Source: an uncultured Chthonomonas sp. (GTDB lineage: Bacteria > Armatimonadota > Chthonomonadetes > Chthonomonadales > Chthonomonadaceae). Taken from it: 42,108 bases of DNA. The stretch lies in contig CAIONQ010000174.1 in the NCBI GenBank assembly GCA_903859705.1, positions 1 to 42,108 of the forward strand, given 5' to 3'. This document shows, piece after piece, positions 1 through 8,167 of the stretch. Position numbers and translations under genes: made by a program. Each line of letters opens with the position of its first letter. Position 1 is the first letter of the stretch. A model generated the notes under the pieces. It did no database searches, was not told the DNA's origin, and saw only the letters and a program-made list of their open reading frames with translations.

Positions 1-146
1 ATTGCCTGAACTCCATCTCACAGAAGATTATCGGACAATTCGACGTTGGCAACCAAAATGACTCTATTAAATTCGAAACCAGACCGATATATCAACTACA
101 GGTTCGACAGCCTACGCGCCAATAAGATGCGATAGCCCTGGCATTA
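1..146 (+). other. Broken 5' part of the vWA gene
   Basis: No single frame is open through this stretch, yet pieces look like the N-terminus of the vWA protein that follows. Frame 3 is open from the window edge to a TAA at 123-125 and reads FETRPIY near 72-92. Frame 2 then reads TTGSTAYAPI (95-124), which resembles the metal-binding DxS/TxS loop of vWA domains. Frame 3 resumes at 126 with DAIALAL, the usual first helix after that loop. A second reading is possible: frame 2 ends with TGA at 59-61 overlapping an ATG at 58-60 (ATGA), which could be a preceding gene coupled to a start at 58. Either way the metal-site loop is split over frames, so this is a frameshifted gene or an assembly error. 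Inference from short peptides only. Confidence 0.4.
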
Positions 147-806
147 GTGCGCCGGTGCCTTGAAAAGATCGTGCGCGTAATGTTGCGCCGCAGCATGCGC
201 GGCAACGCAATTAGCCCTCGCTATCACGTATCGATGATAGCATACAACGAGGATGTCGAAGATCTGTTCGGCAAGGTGTGCAGCATATCTGAATTGGAAA
301 GCATGCGCATTCCAACGATTACCCCGGCTGGAAGAACAAACACAGAAGCTGCTTTTGCCGCTGCTCTTCAGTATTTACGGCATTATGAGCACGAATTCCA
401 GGATGGTCCAGCTCCGATGGTGTGCCACCTTACCGACGGTGAGATTAACGAAGGATCAACGAACTTGACGGACATATGTAACGAAATCCGTTCCATTTCT
501 AACCGTGATGGATCCACTCTCATTCAGAATATTTACATTGGCGATAGCCTTCTGCGCACCCCCATTGGGGACGCACGAACGTGGCCAGGAGTATTAGACA
601 GGTCTACAATCAAAGAAACACATGTGCAGCACCTGTACGACATTTCCAGCCCGTTGCCTGAATCCTATGCAAAGGTGCTTGCCGAAACAGAAGGATACTG
701 CCTGCAGCACGGAACTCCTATGCTTATTCCTGCCGAGACACCCGGCATTGTTGAGCTGGCATTCGCGATGAGCGGCGCGACACCATTCAAATCTGGGCGC
801 GATTAA
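147..806 (+). CDS. von Willebrand factor A (TerY-like) domain protein, 5' end disrupted
   Basis: vWA domains bind a divalent metal and mediate protein-protein contacts; TerY-type vWA proteins are often encoded beside PP2C phosphatases and Ser/Thr kinases. This reading gives 219 residues. Visible family features are the strand after helix 1 (YHVSMIAYN, about residues 26-34), the second metal-site motif GRTNTEA (62-68) with its conserved Thr, and the third, HLTDGE (94-99), with its Asp. The first metal-site motif (DxSxS) is missing because the gene starts too late: homology-like sequence continues to at least 126 in this frame, GTG 147 has no ribosome binding site, and the missing motif appears split over frames upstream. 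There is no signal peptide or membrane span, so the protein is cytoplasmic. It lies 20 bases before the PP2C gene, probably in the same operon. The domain call is solid; the true start is unresolved. Confidence 0.75.
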   Translation: MRRCLEKIVRVMLRRSMRGNAISPRYHVSMIAYNEDVEDLFGKVCSISELESMRIPTITPAGRTNTEAAFAAALQYLRHYEHEFQDGPAPMVCHLTDGEINEGSTNLTDICNEIRSISNRDGSTLIQNIYIGDSLLRTPIGDARTWPGVLDRSTIKETHVQHLYDISSPLPESYAKVLAETEGYCLQHGTPMLIPAETPGIVELAFAMSGATPFKSGRD

Positions 807-826
807 ACCACCATCGGAGCACATAA

Positions 827-2182
827 ATGTCCTACAACTCTGAGAACCCTGGATCAGGAATAATCGTTCCAGATCCAGGCTCGCCTGCACCTCAATGGGA
901 TGCGATACAACGTGGCGAAGGTAGCCTTTTCCTGGGATACAGGCGCGCCAGAGAATATGATAATTCTGACGGCGAAGGGCAGGATCGCTGCGCCATAACA
1001 ATTTGCGGGCAAACTGTTATTGCAGTGCTTGCCGATGGCGTCAGCCAGTCTTTCGCCGGGGAGATCGCTGCTTACGCGGTTGTACAAACCGTAACAGAAG
1101 CACTGACTCAGGCAATCAAAACCGCACGGATAGCTGAGTGCTTTGCCCAGATGCCTTTGCTGCTTCAAAGTGCAGCACGGCATTACGCAATCGACGTGCT
1201 GCAGAAACCCCTCCCTGATGAGATTCCTGACATTCGACGAGAACTCCTCGAAGAAATGCGCGTAGGGGGTTCGCAGGCAGTATTCGGCGCATTCTGCTAT
1301 AACATGCGGTCAAAAATGCTAACAGCAGTTCTTCTTGGGGATGTTAGATTACGCTACCTGACACCTGATGGGCCTCAGATGTTGGAGTCTGGCGCTATGG
1401 GTAGATTTACAGTTACCTCGGACCCTAACAGCCCGTTGAATGGTATCGCAGTAACTACTCAGCTGCCCGTTGCTGTTATTGAAAATGTGGAGATGGCGTG
1501 GATCCACAGCGATGGTGTTCCCGATAGCTGGGGTGCCGCGCCCTCAAATCTCTTTGACAGCAACTGTCTGTTAGAGGCGCTTAACCACTGGGCGCGTAAG
1601 GATGATGCAAGTATTGTTGGGTTTGCATCTACGAGCGCGATAAGCTGGGCTGCTCAAAATGAGCCGCCCGTCATATCGGCACCCCCTTCAGAGCCAAGGC
1701 TGCCGTTTGGTTTATCTGTTTCAAGAACACCAAAACCCAACCCAGAGCCCGAAATTGCACATGCAGAAGAACAGCCGCCATTGTATCTTCCGCCCGTAGC
1801 TACGGAGCCTGAGTACAAGTACCAGCCACAAGAAGTCAGACCGACGAAGTCTGCTATACCCCGGCTAACCCTGGAAGCAGTTGCAGGCGTGGCAGTAGTG
1901 TGCTTTGTAATCGGGATAATGATTGGTCGAAACCGCCCACAGGCAGTTGTTCCCGTCCCTACTACCAACAATACCAACTCGAAGCCAGCCAAAGCCAACA
2001 CACCAACGGACCAGAAGGCGCTATCACATCAGCTGCATGAAACGCGAGTTGCCCTGAAAAACAAAGAGTTGATCCAATCCTGTAATTCAAACATCACCAG
2101 TGATTTACAGAGCACCATTGATGCGGCGTCTAGAGCTATCAGCGAATGGAAAGCGGCACATCAAGACGACAAGGACGAGTGA
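827..2182 (+). CDS. Membrane-anchored PP2C-type Ser/Thr protein phosphatase
   Basis: Predicted to remove phosphate from Ser/Thr residues in the cytoplasm. The N-terminal 270 residues carry PP2C landmarks: GQDR (51-54), VLADG (67-71), GDVRL (171-175), HSDGVPD (228-234) and DDASIVGF (259-266). The aspartates at about 53, 70, 229 and 260 fit the metal-binding set. The usual DGMGG is replaced by DGVSQSF, as in the divergent PP2C_2 type. A Pro/Glu-rich linker (280-345) leads to one membrane span (about 349-367), then an exported tail of about 80 residues with two Lys/Gln-rich helical stretches. The catalytic domain is therefore inside and a small domain outside. ATG 827 has GGAG 8 bases upstream. 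It ends one base before the protease gene start, so the two are tightly coupled. No kinase is present in this window; one may lie to the left. Confidence 0.88.
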   Translation: MSYNSENPGSGIIVPDPGSPAPQWDAIQRGEGSLFLGYRRAREYDNSDGEGQDRCAITICGQTVIAVLADGVSQSFAGEIAAYAVVQTVTEALTQAIKTARIAECFAQMPLLLQSAARHYAIDVLQKPLPDEIPDIRRELLEEMRVGGSQAVFGAFCYNMRSKMLTAVLLGDVRLRYLTPDGPQMLESGAMGRFTVTSDPNSPLNGIAVTTQLPVAVIENVEMAWIHSDGVPDSWGAAPSNLFDSNCLLEALNHWARKDDASIVGFASTSAISWAAQNEPPVISAPPSEPRLPFGLSVSRTPKPNPEPEIAHAEEQPPLYLPPVATEPEYKYQPQEVRPTKSAIPRLTLEAVAGVAVVCFVIGIMIGRNRPQAVVPVPTTNNTNSKPAKANTPTDQKALSHQLHETRVALKNKELIQSCNSNITSDLQSTIDAASRAISEWKAAHQDDKDE

Positions 2183-2183
2183 C

Positions 2184-3239
2184 ATGTCGCCAGATCCAGA
2201 TAACAAATTCGCGTCGCTGCCTCCACTTCCCGGCAAAAAGCCCGATCAATCTGCCCCTAAAGCTACGGCCCAGGTGCACAAAGGGAGGTTTGATGCAGCA
2301 CCCCCACAACCTGCCAACCAGCTAAATGCAGTGCCTGTGCAGAAGCCCACGCAAGCGCCGGCTCAGCCGCAGGGTCAAACGAACACAAACACCCAGATTC
2401 CCATATCATTTCCATCCGTGGCGAACCTTAAGTGGATGCAGGCATATGGCAAGTATCTGGCAGCAGGTGTTGCTGCAGCCGTTATTGTATGGATCATAGC
2501 GCGCTCAGGAACAACGGCGGGCGATGGCGGATTAACTACCGATGTACTGGAACGCATTGAGAGTGCTACCGTTTTGATTGAGCGTATGGATCCCAATACC
2601 GGCAAGCCAGCCTTTGTTGCAAGTGGCTTTATTATAGATGGTGGGGCTCATATAGTTACCAACAGGCATGCTGTAGCTGCCTTTGCAGAAGATGCAAGAT
2701 CTGGAACCGTGCGATTTTCAGCCCCCTCTCAATGTACGGTCGTGTTCTTTTCTGGCACACCTCAACAACGGCCAGTATCCGTAGATCCAGGCTCCATCGC
2801 TGTTAAGCCCACAACTCAGGCCTCATTTACTTACGATGACCTGCTTAAGAGCGACCTGGCGATTATCAATGTACCAGCCAGTGTCAAGTCTGAACTGCGC
2901 CTTCCATCACTCACCCTTGGAGATGCATCCCGACTTAAGGAGACCCAGAATGTGTGGCTGTGCGGGTTCCCAATGGCGCTTGCTGGCCTGAATGGTGCAC
3001 CTCCTACGCCATCCGTTCAAAAACACGATATCGTAAACCTTTACCGGGATAGCAGCGGCCAACCCACCATTCTTCAACTTAGTGGTAGCGGCACGCATGG
3101 AAACTCGGGCGGACCGATCCTCACCACAGACGGCACGGTGGTTGGCGTGTTTGATCAGAGAATCGGGAGCCAGGAGTCGCTCACACGCGCCATCGCAACC
3201 CAGTATATTCAGCCATTTGTTACTCAGCTTAATCACTGA
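2184..3239 (+). CDS. Membrane-anchored trypsin-like serine protease with motif-bearing cytoplasmic tail
   Basis: A 351-residue protein with a cytoplasmic, Pro/Gln-rich N-tail (1-80), one membrane span (about 88-106) and an exported trypsin/HtrA-fold domain. The catalytic triad is visible: His162 in TNRHAV, Asp224 in SDLAII and Ser308 in GNSGGP. No PDZ domain follows, unlike DegP/HtrA. I prefer ATG 2184 over longer frames because AAGGA lies 8 bases upstream and because the resulting start MSPDPDNKF matches the starts of the two following proteins. The tail holds KFASLPP (8-14) and RFDAAPP (35-41), the two copies of the motif shared across this cassette. It follows the PP2C stop by one base. 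Likely role: an extracytoplasmic protease tethered to an inner signalling complex; the substrate is unknown. Confidence 0.88.
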   Translation: MSPDPDNKFASLPPLPGKKPDQSAPKATAQVHKGRFDAAPPQPANQLNAVPVQKPTQAPAQPQGQTNTNTQIPISFPSVANLKWMQAYGKYLAAGVAAAVIVWIIARSGTTAGDGGLTTDVLERIESATVLIERMDPNTGKPAFVASGFIIDGGAHIVTNRHAVAAFAEDARSGTVRFSAPSQCTVVFFSGTPQQRPVSVDPGSIAVKPTTQASFTYDDLLKSDLAIINVPASVKSELRLPSLTLGDASRLKETQNVWLCGFPMALAGLNGAPPTPSVQKHDIVNLYRDSSGQPTILQLSGSGTHGNSGGPILTTDGTVVGVFDQRIGSQESLTRAIATQYIQPFVTQLNH

Positions 3240-3317
3240 CAGGTGTAACACAATTTACTAATGCTGTTACTGAATAGGCGTGTGTGTCAGCACTTAAATT
3301 CAGGAGAGATAACTCAC

Positions 3318-4151
3318 ATGTCAGATCCAACTCCGGAAAAGCGATTTTCTGCAGCGCCTCCATTAGCCGCTAAACCAACCCAAACTACATCTACACCGCC
3401 AAAGCCATCCGTGCCGCCGGCATCAAATCCCACTCCCTCCGCCTCGTCTCAGACCGAAGGGCCAGCCTCAAGCAGGTTTTCATCGCCCCCTGTCCCGCTG
3501 GCTGGTAAGAGTCCTTCATCACCAGTTACAACAGTCGCTCCAAAACCCGTGAGCGTCAATACGGCAATACCATCAACACCTAAGCCGCTAACTTCGGCCC
3601 CCACCTTGCCACCAATCATTATGAAGTGGGCCCCGCAACTCGCCGTCGTATTGGTTGTGTTCTGCATTATTGGGTTTGTGCTCAAAGGCTCTCATGGTGA
3701 CGTTACCACGCCACCTCCCCCAAAAAATGATGAGCTAAGAATTCAGGCAGAGCATAACATAGCCACTATTTTGAAAACGGAAGACCAATTGCTTGCTTCG
3801 CGACAATCAGACGATAAGGGTGTAACAGCAGAAGATTGTCAGGGCGTAATGTCGGAGCTGGGCTCGGTTAGCAGTTCAAACTGCATTCCAGATACACAAT
3901 CTGCCTTCCAGCACTACAAAGAGTCGTGGAATGAGTTGCAAAGCTCTATCTACGCTTTAGACAATTGGGTGAAAGATCATAAAACAGGGGCAACTCTTAC
4001 AGAAGCTATCTTGCGAACGATGAACGGCTCCATCGTTGGCATGGGAGCAGACATGATACATGAGCACTCGGCCCTGGTAAGCCGCATCCGCAACGCTGAA
4101 AGTGCCGTAAGAACAGCCGAGAACAGTGTGCTTTCCACACTTAAGAACTAG
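3318..4151 (+). CDS. Single-pass membrane protein with [KR]F-PP tail and exported helical domain
   Basis: No known family recognised. The 277-residue product has a Ser/Thr/Pro-rich cytoplasmic tail of about 100 residues, one membrane span (about 106-124), and an exported, mainly helical domain with two cysteines (in EDCQG and SNCIP) that could pair. The tail contains RFSAAPP (9-15) and RFSSPP (53-58), matching the motif in the neighbouring protease and the following protein. ATG 3318 is chosen over an upstream in-frame start because AGGAGA lies 10 bases before it and because MSDPTPEKRF aligns with the starts of its neighbours. The many Ser/Thr-Pro sites in the tail could be phosphorylated and reversed by the PP2C; this is inference. 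It lies 78 bases after the protease gene. Confidence 0.8.
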   Translation: MSDPTPEKRFSAAPPLAAKPTQTTSTPPKPSVPPASNPTPSASSQTEGPASSRFSSPPVPLAGKSPSSPVTTVAPKPVSVNTAIPSTPKPLTSAPTLPPIIMKWAPQLAVVLVVFCIIGFVLKGSHGDVTTPPPPKNDELRIQAEHNIATILKTEDQLLASRQSDDKGVTAEDCQGVMSELGSVSSSNCIPDTQSAFQHYKESWNELQSSIYALDNWVKDHKTGATLTEAILRTMNGSIVGMGADMIHEHSALVSRIRNAESAVRTAENSVLSTLKN

Positions 4152-4216
4152 ATTTTTCAGGGGACAACTCTGGCTATACATGCCAGGTTCCATCTTCACA
4201 TATAGGAGACACATTA

Positions 4217-4900
4217 GTGACACAGGACCCTAACAACCGGAAGCAGGAAAGATTTGGTGCCCCGCCACCTTCAACGCCAAAGCCTTCTGGCGCTGCATCT
4301 CCCGCTCCGGGCGCATCGAAGTTTGTAGAAGAGCCTACCATACCAACACCTGTTGAGCCGCCAAAAGCACGGCCGACAATCGTTGCTGAGACAGCAAAGT
4401 CAGGTTACTCTCCACGATCCTCCAGCGCACCCCAAAACGCAATGCCCTGGGTATTGGCAGCAATTATCCTGGTGCTCTCATTTGTTCATCACAATTCACA
4501 GGCCAATGAGATTGCCGAATTGAAAAAGCTAGACGAGCAAACGAAAGCCGAACTGCAGATCACACATGCCGCCGCGGAACAACTCAAAACTGAAAATGCG
4601 AGCCTGCAGGACCAGTTGGATCAGGCAAACAGGCCACAGGCAGAAGTGCTGGTCAATTTTATTAAGCCAGTATTTGGCAACGGCTACTACGCAAGGGTTG
4701 TCAACACTGGAAGCTCAACCTTGGTGTACACAACACGCATTACCAGGCCATCCACTGGTACTGGTAAAACCTGGACCCTTACTATCGACGCAGGCCGTTT
4801 CACGGATATTGGGGAACAGGAGGGATGGGCTTTTATCTCCGGGGATACCATTACGGTTACGCAGAGCAATCACAAGGCGTACACATTATCATTGCGATAA
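4217..4900 (+). CDS. Single-pass membrane protein with [KR]F-PP tail, coiled coil and exported beta domain
   Basis: Unrecognised family, 227 residues. Order: Pro-rich cytoplasmic tail (1-74), membrane span (about 77-92), coiled coil rich in Glu/Leu/Lys (about 95-140), then a C-terminal domain with alternating strand-like segments (142-227: VLVNFIKPVF, GYYARVVNT, TLVYTTRI, KTWTLTI) that looks like a small beta-sandwich. The tail has RFGAPPP (12-18) and a weaker KFVEEP copy (35-40). Start is GTG 4217 with AGGAG 8 bases upstream; the N-terminus VTQDPNNRKQERF repeats the DP...RF pattern of the two preceding genes. It closes the cassette; the next gene is a phosphoketolase after 179 bases. The exported coiled coil plus beta domain suggests a sensor or oligomer scaffold, which is inference. 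Confidence 0.8.
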   Translation: MTQDPNNRKQERFGAPPPSTPKPSGAASPAPGASKFVEEPTIPTPVEPPKARPTIVAETAKSGYSPRSSSAPQNAMPWVLAAIILVLSFVHHNSQANEIAELKKLDEQTKAELQITHAAAEQLKTENASLQDQLDQANRPQAEVLVNFIKPVFGNGYYARVVNTGSSTLVYTTRITRPSTGTGKTWTLTIDAGRFTDIGEQEGWAFISGDTITVTQSNHKAYTLSLR

Positions 4901-4924
4901 TGGTACGGAGATACAGCTCTGGGC

Positions 4925-5008
4925 GCCGAGACACCTCAACGGCCAGGGCAATAGGTGCGTCTATACGCCATCTGGGGGTTGCAGTCTCGGCACCTGGTTA
5001 AGTAGACT
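4925..5008 (+). promoter_or_regulatory. Candidate promoter and inverted repeat before the phosphoketolase
   Basis: TTGCAG (4979-4984) and TAGACT (5003-5008) are spaced by 18 bases and could form a sigma70-type promoter for the phosphoketolase gene at 5080. An 8-base inverted repeat, GCCGAGAC (4925-4932) and GTCTCGGC (4984-4991), overlaps the -35 side with 51 bases between arms. It could be an operator or a transcript end for the membrane cassette. Seen by eye only. Confidence 0.3.
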
Positions 5009-5079
5009 GAAAATGCGGAACTATGAGTGTGGAACAATTCATACGTTTACCGCGTTAGTTGTAAGAACCGAGGTGCCCT

Positions 5080-7446
5080 ATGCAAAGCTATCCAATTACT
5101 GATAATGAAATTGCGCTGATTGATCGTTACTGGCGTGCAGCAAACTTCCTGTCTGTTGGGCAGATCTATCTCCGCGATAATCCCCTGCTTTCTCGCCCCC
5201 TGGAGCTATCTGATGTCAAGCAGATGCTGCTTGGCCACTGGGGAACAACTCCAGGTCAGAACTTTATTTATGCGCACCTTAACCGCGCCATACGGCTTCA
5301 TGATCTGAGCGTTATCTATATTTCTGGCCCCGGCCATGGTGGCCCCGCTCTGGTTGCCAATACCTACCTCGAAGGCACATACAGCGAGGTATATCCCAAC
5401 ATCAGTCAGGATACCGAGGGACTGAAACGGCTGTTTAAACAGTTCTCATTTCCCGGCGGAATCCCCAGCCATGTGTCCCCGGAGTGCCCCGGCTCTATTC
5501 ATGAAGGTGGCGAACTGGGATACTCCCTTAGCCACGCTTTTGGGGCTGTACTGGATAACCCGGATTTGATTGCAGCATGCATTGTTGGCGATGGTGAGGC
5601 CGAAACTGGCCCGCTTGCCACGGCATGGCATTCAAACAAGTTTTTAAATCCTGCCAACGATGGAGCGGTGTTGCCGATACTGCACCTGAATGGCTTTAAG
5701 ATTGCGAATCCCACAGTACTGGCGCGCATTCCTCACTCTGAACTGGAAGCATTGCTAATAGGTTATGGCTGGCATCCACTATTTGTTGAGGGATCAGACC
5801 CTGTGCCGATGCACAAAGCACTGGCTGCTGCTCTGGAAACGGCATTTCAGGAGATTGCCGACATCCAGAAACAGGCGAGAACTTCCGATACGTTTGAACG
5901 GCCCATATGGCCAATGATAGTCTTTCGCTCTCCCAAGGGCTGGACGGGACCAAAGTTTGTTGACGGCAAGCAGGTGGAGGGTGCGTTCCGATCTCACCAG
6001 GTACCGATACCCAGCCCGTATTCCCACCCGGAGAACCTTAAGCTCATCGAAGAATGGCTGCTGAGCTATCGGCCTTCCGAGCTCTTTGATGCAGAGGGGC
6101 GCCTGCTGCCCGAGCTTGCAGCTCTCGCGCCCTCGGGCGAGCGCCGAATGGGTGCCAACCCGCACGCTAATGGCGGTGTACTTCTGCGTGATCTGCGGAT
6201 GCCAGATTACCGGGCGTACGGAATAAATGTAAGTGAACGCGGTGTAACTGGTCCGGGCGATACTCATGTGCTTGGCAAATTTATTCGTGACGTAATCCGC
6301 GTCAATAATGATAGCAAGAATTTTCGTGTATTTGGCCCGGATGAAACGCTCTCCAATGGGTTGGAAGCGGTGATGGAAGTTACTAACCGGCAGTGGCTTG
6401 CGCAGACCATGCAACAGGATGAGTCTCTTGCGCAATCCGGCCGAGTGATGGAAATGCTGAGCGAACACCAGTGTGAAGGCTGGCTGGAAGGCTACCTGCT
6501 CACTGGCAGACATGGCTTTTTCAACTGTTATGAGGCCTTTATCCACATTGTTGATTCCATGTTCAACCAGCACGCAAAGTGGCTCAAAGTTACAAACGAC
6601 ATTCCATGGAGGCACAAAATTGCCTCTCTTAACTACCTGCTTTCATCGCACGTATGGCGTCAAGATCACAACGGCTTTACTCATCAGGACCCAGGGTTTG
6701 TTGATCTTGTTGTGAATAAAAAAGCCAGCATCGTTCGAGTATATTTCCCGCCAGATGCAAACTGCCTGTTGTCCGTTGCAGACCATTGCCTTCGCAGCCG
6801 CCACTACGTGAATGTTGTTGTGGCTGGCAAGCACCCTGCCCCACAGTGGCTAAGCATGGATGAAGCAGAGCAGCACACCGCAAATGGGATTGGAATATGG
6901 GAGTGGGCCAGTACAGATAATGGCATGTCGCCAGACATAGTTATGGCGTGCTGCGGCGATGTGCCAACACTCGAAACATTGGCCGCGGTTTCAATATTGC
7001 GTGAGCATCTACCAGATATCAGAGTACGCGTTGTGAATGTTGTAGACCTCATGAAGCTTCAGCCCAGTTCAGAACACCCACATGGCCTTTCAGACCGTGA
7101 CTTCGACGAGATATTTACAACTGACAAGCCTGTAATATTCGCATTTCATGCATACCCCTGGCTCATTCATCGGCTTACATATCGCCGAACCAATCACGAC
7201 AATTTCCATGTCCGAGGATACAAAGAAGAAGGAACCATTACCACAGCCTTTGATATGACAGTTCTAAATGAGCTCGATAGGTATCACCTGGTTATGGATG
7301 CTATGGATCGGCTGCCCCAAACAGGAGAAGTTGGACTGGCGCTAAAACGCGAGCTAAAAGACAAGCTATTCAAGCATAAACAGTACATTGATGAAAACGG
7401 CATTGATACGCCAGAGATAAGAAACTGGAAGTGGAATCAACTATAA
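5080..7446 (+). CDS. xfp: Xylulose-5-phosphate/fructose-6-phosphate phosphoketolase
   Basis: Thiamine-diphosphate enzyme that splits xylulose-5-P (and often fructose-6-P) with phosphate into acetyl-P plus glyceraldehyde-3-P (or erythrose-4-P), giving a carbon-conserving route to acetyl units. At 788 residues it has the family's normal length. Landmarks are GPGHGGPA near residue 85, the [16 protein letters not shown] segment near 150, the ThDP-binding GDGEAETGP near 170, [11 protein letters not shown] near 418 and [12 protein letters not shown] near 480. No gaps or broken motifs are visible. ATG 5080 follows GAGGTG by a few bases. It stands alone between the signalling cassette and an orphan gene, so it is probably transcribed by itself. 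Confidence in the family is very high; the balance between the two sugar phosphates cannot be read from sequence. Confidence 0.97.
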   Translation: MQSYPITDNEIALIDRYWRAANFLSVGQIYLRDNPLLSRPLELSDVKQMLLGHWGTTPGQNFIYAHLNRAIRLHDLSVIYISGPGHGGPALVANTYLEGTYSEVYPNISQDTEGLKRLFKQFSFPGGIPSHVSPECPGSIHEGGELGYSLSHAFGAVLDNPDLIAACIVGDGEAETGPLATAWHSNKFLNPANDGAVLPILHLNGFKIANPTVLARIPHSELEALLIGYGWHPLFVEGSDPVPMHKALAAALETAFQEIADIQKQARTSDTFERPIWPMIVFRSPKGWTGPKFVDGKQVEGAFRSHQVPIPSPYSHPENLKLIEEWLLSYRPSELFDAEGRLLPELAALAPSGERRMGANPHANGGVLLRDLRMPDYRAYGINVSERGVTGPGDTHVLGKFIRDVIRVNNDSKNFRVFGPDETLSNGLEAVMEVTNRQWLAQTMQQDESLAQSGRVMEMLSEHQCEGWLEGYLLTGRHGFFNCYEAFIHIVDSMFNQHAKWLKVTNDIPWRHKIASLNYLLSSHVWRQDHNGFTHQDPGFVDLVVNKKASIVRVYFPPDANCLLSVADHCLRSRHYVNVVVAGKHPAPQWLSMDEAEQHTANGIGIWEWASTDNGMSPDIVMACCGDVPTLETLAAVSILREHLPDIRVRVVNVVDLMKLQPSSEHPHGLSDRDFDEIFTTDKPVIFAFHAYPWLIHRLTYRRTNHDNFHVRGYKEEGTITTAFDMTVLNELDRYHLVMDAMDRLPQTGEVGLALKRELKDKLFKHKQYIDENGIDTPEIRNWKWNQL

Positions 7447-7485
7447 CCTGTTTCTCGACAAGAGTTACACAGATAAATTGATTTC

Positions 7486-7541
7486 TGCAACATGGAAAAA
7501 TGTGCGAAATGTTGCATCATGCTAGCGAGCGAGTATATACT
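7486..7541 (+). promoter_or_regulatory. Promoter with overlapping inverted-repeat operator
   Basis: TTGCAT (7512-7517) and TATACT (7536-7541), spaced by 18 bases, make a good sigma70-type promoter about 60 bases before the orphan gene at 7607. A perfect inverted repeat TGCAACAT (7486-7493) / ATGTTGCA (7509-7516), with 15 bases between the arms, overlaps the -35 box with its right arm. This is the layout expected of a repressor or activator site. It could also fold as a hairpin at the end of the phosphoketolase transcript, but no T-run follows. Confidence 0.5.
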
Positions 7542-7606
7542 GTTTGTAATAGTTATTTTCCATTACCCTCTGGCAGCCACACGCAAAGATGAGAGAGTGC
7601 ATATCT

Positions 7607-8083
7607 ATGGATGACATTAGCAACTATTCACAGGATGTGATGATGCAGCCTGAAGTTTCTCGCACATCTACAACTAGATTGGATGCTGTCGAAGGGCAGT
7701 ATATTGACCATATTCGGTCACTCGCAGCCGAGAAAACCAGGCGCAAAAGCACAGTAATCACTGTAAGTTGCGGGGAAGCGGTGGCAGCGTTTCCAGTTTC
7801 GTTGGTTTCCGGTAACGGAGATCACCCTTTGCCAGGTTTTGTGCGCCTGGTTGCGTTTCTGGAGGAGCAGTCTTGCTCGCAGAAATGTCGCGTATCAGTG
7901 GCAGGCGACATTACAGACCTGGGTATTTTGCGAGAAGCATGGTTGCTTCATAACCTGCCCGGAGATTTCTGGGTACAGGATACGCCTATTGGGCCTATAG
8001 CCCACTTTGGCCACATGGTAACTGCAAGCGAGCTTGCACAGGGCATGCGCATTACTGGCCACCTCAAAGACCCATTACTGTAA
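7607..8083 (+). CDS. Uncharacterised small protein
   Basis: I do not recognise this 158-residue protein. It appears cytoplasmic, with no signal peptide or membrane span. The first 60 residues are polar and charged; the rest looks like a compact alpha/beta domain (STVITVSCGEAVAAFPVSL, then GFVRLVAFLEE, CRVSVAGDITDLGILREAWLL). The cysteines (in VSCGE and SCSQKC) are not arranged as an obvious zinc site. ATG 7607 is preferred over ATG 7589 because GAGAGAG lies about 9 bases upstream, whereas 7589 has no such site. It has its own promoter-like region with an inverted repeat and is closed by a strong terminator, so it is probably a single-gene, regulated unit. Codon use resembles its neighbours. 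Confidence 0.7.
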   Translation: MDDISNYSQDVMMQPEVSRTSTTRLDAVEGQYIDHIRSLAAEKTRRKSTVITVSCGEAVAAFPVSLVSGNGDHPLPGFVRLVAFLEEQSCSQKCRVSVAGDITDLGILREAWLLHNLPGDFWVQDTPIGPIAHFGHMVTASELAQGMRITGHLKDPLL

Positions 8084-8125
8084 CGGTTCATTTATTGTTG
8101 GGATCCCTTCAACAGAGGAATAGCC

Positions 8126-8165
8126 GCCCCTTCCGAGAACTGTAAAGTATCGGAAGGGGCTTTTG
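8126..8165 (+). terminator. Rho-independent terminator overlapping the next gene's ribosome binding site
   Basis: GCCCCTTCCGA (8126-8136) pairs perfectly with TCGGAAGGGGC (8150-8160) around a 13-base loop and is followed by TTTT. It ends the orphan gene transcript. The right arm GGAAGGGG is also the only Shine-Dalgarno-like sequence before the Nudix start at 8168, so read-through RNA would hide that site in the stem. Confidence 0.88.
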
Positions 8166-8167
8166 CG

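Noticed and set aside
2100-2183. Longer start for the protease, inside the PP2C gene
   Set aside because: It would add 28 residues overlapping PP2C with no ribosome binding site and destroy the N-terminal match to the two sister proteins.
4566-5102. 178-codon + frame overlapping the coiled-coil protein and running into the phosphoketolase start
   Set aside because: First half is a shadow of a real gene, the rest has no protein-like character, and no start signal supports it.
5794-6615. 273-codon - strand frame inside the phosphoketolase gene
   Set aside because: Antisense shadow of a complete, well-conserved gene; no family features.
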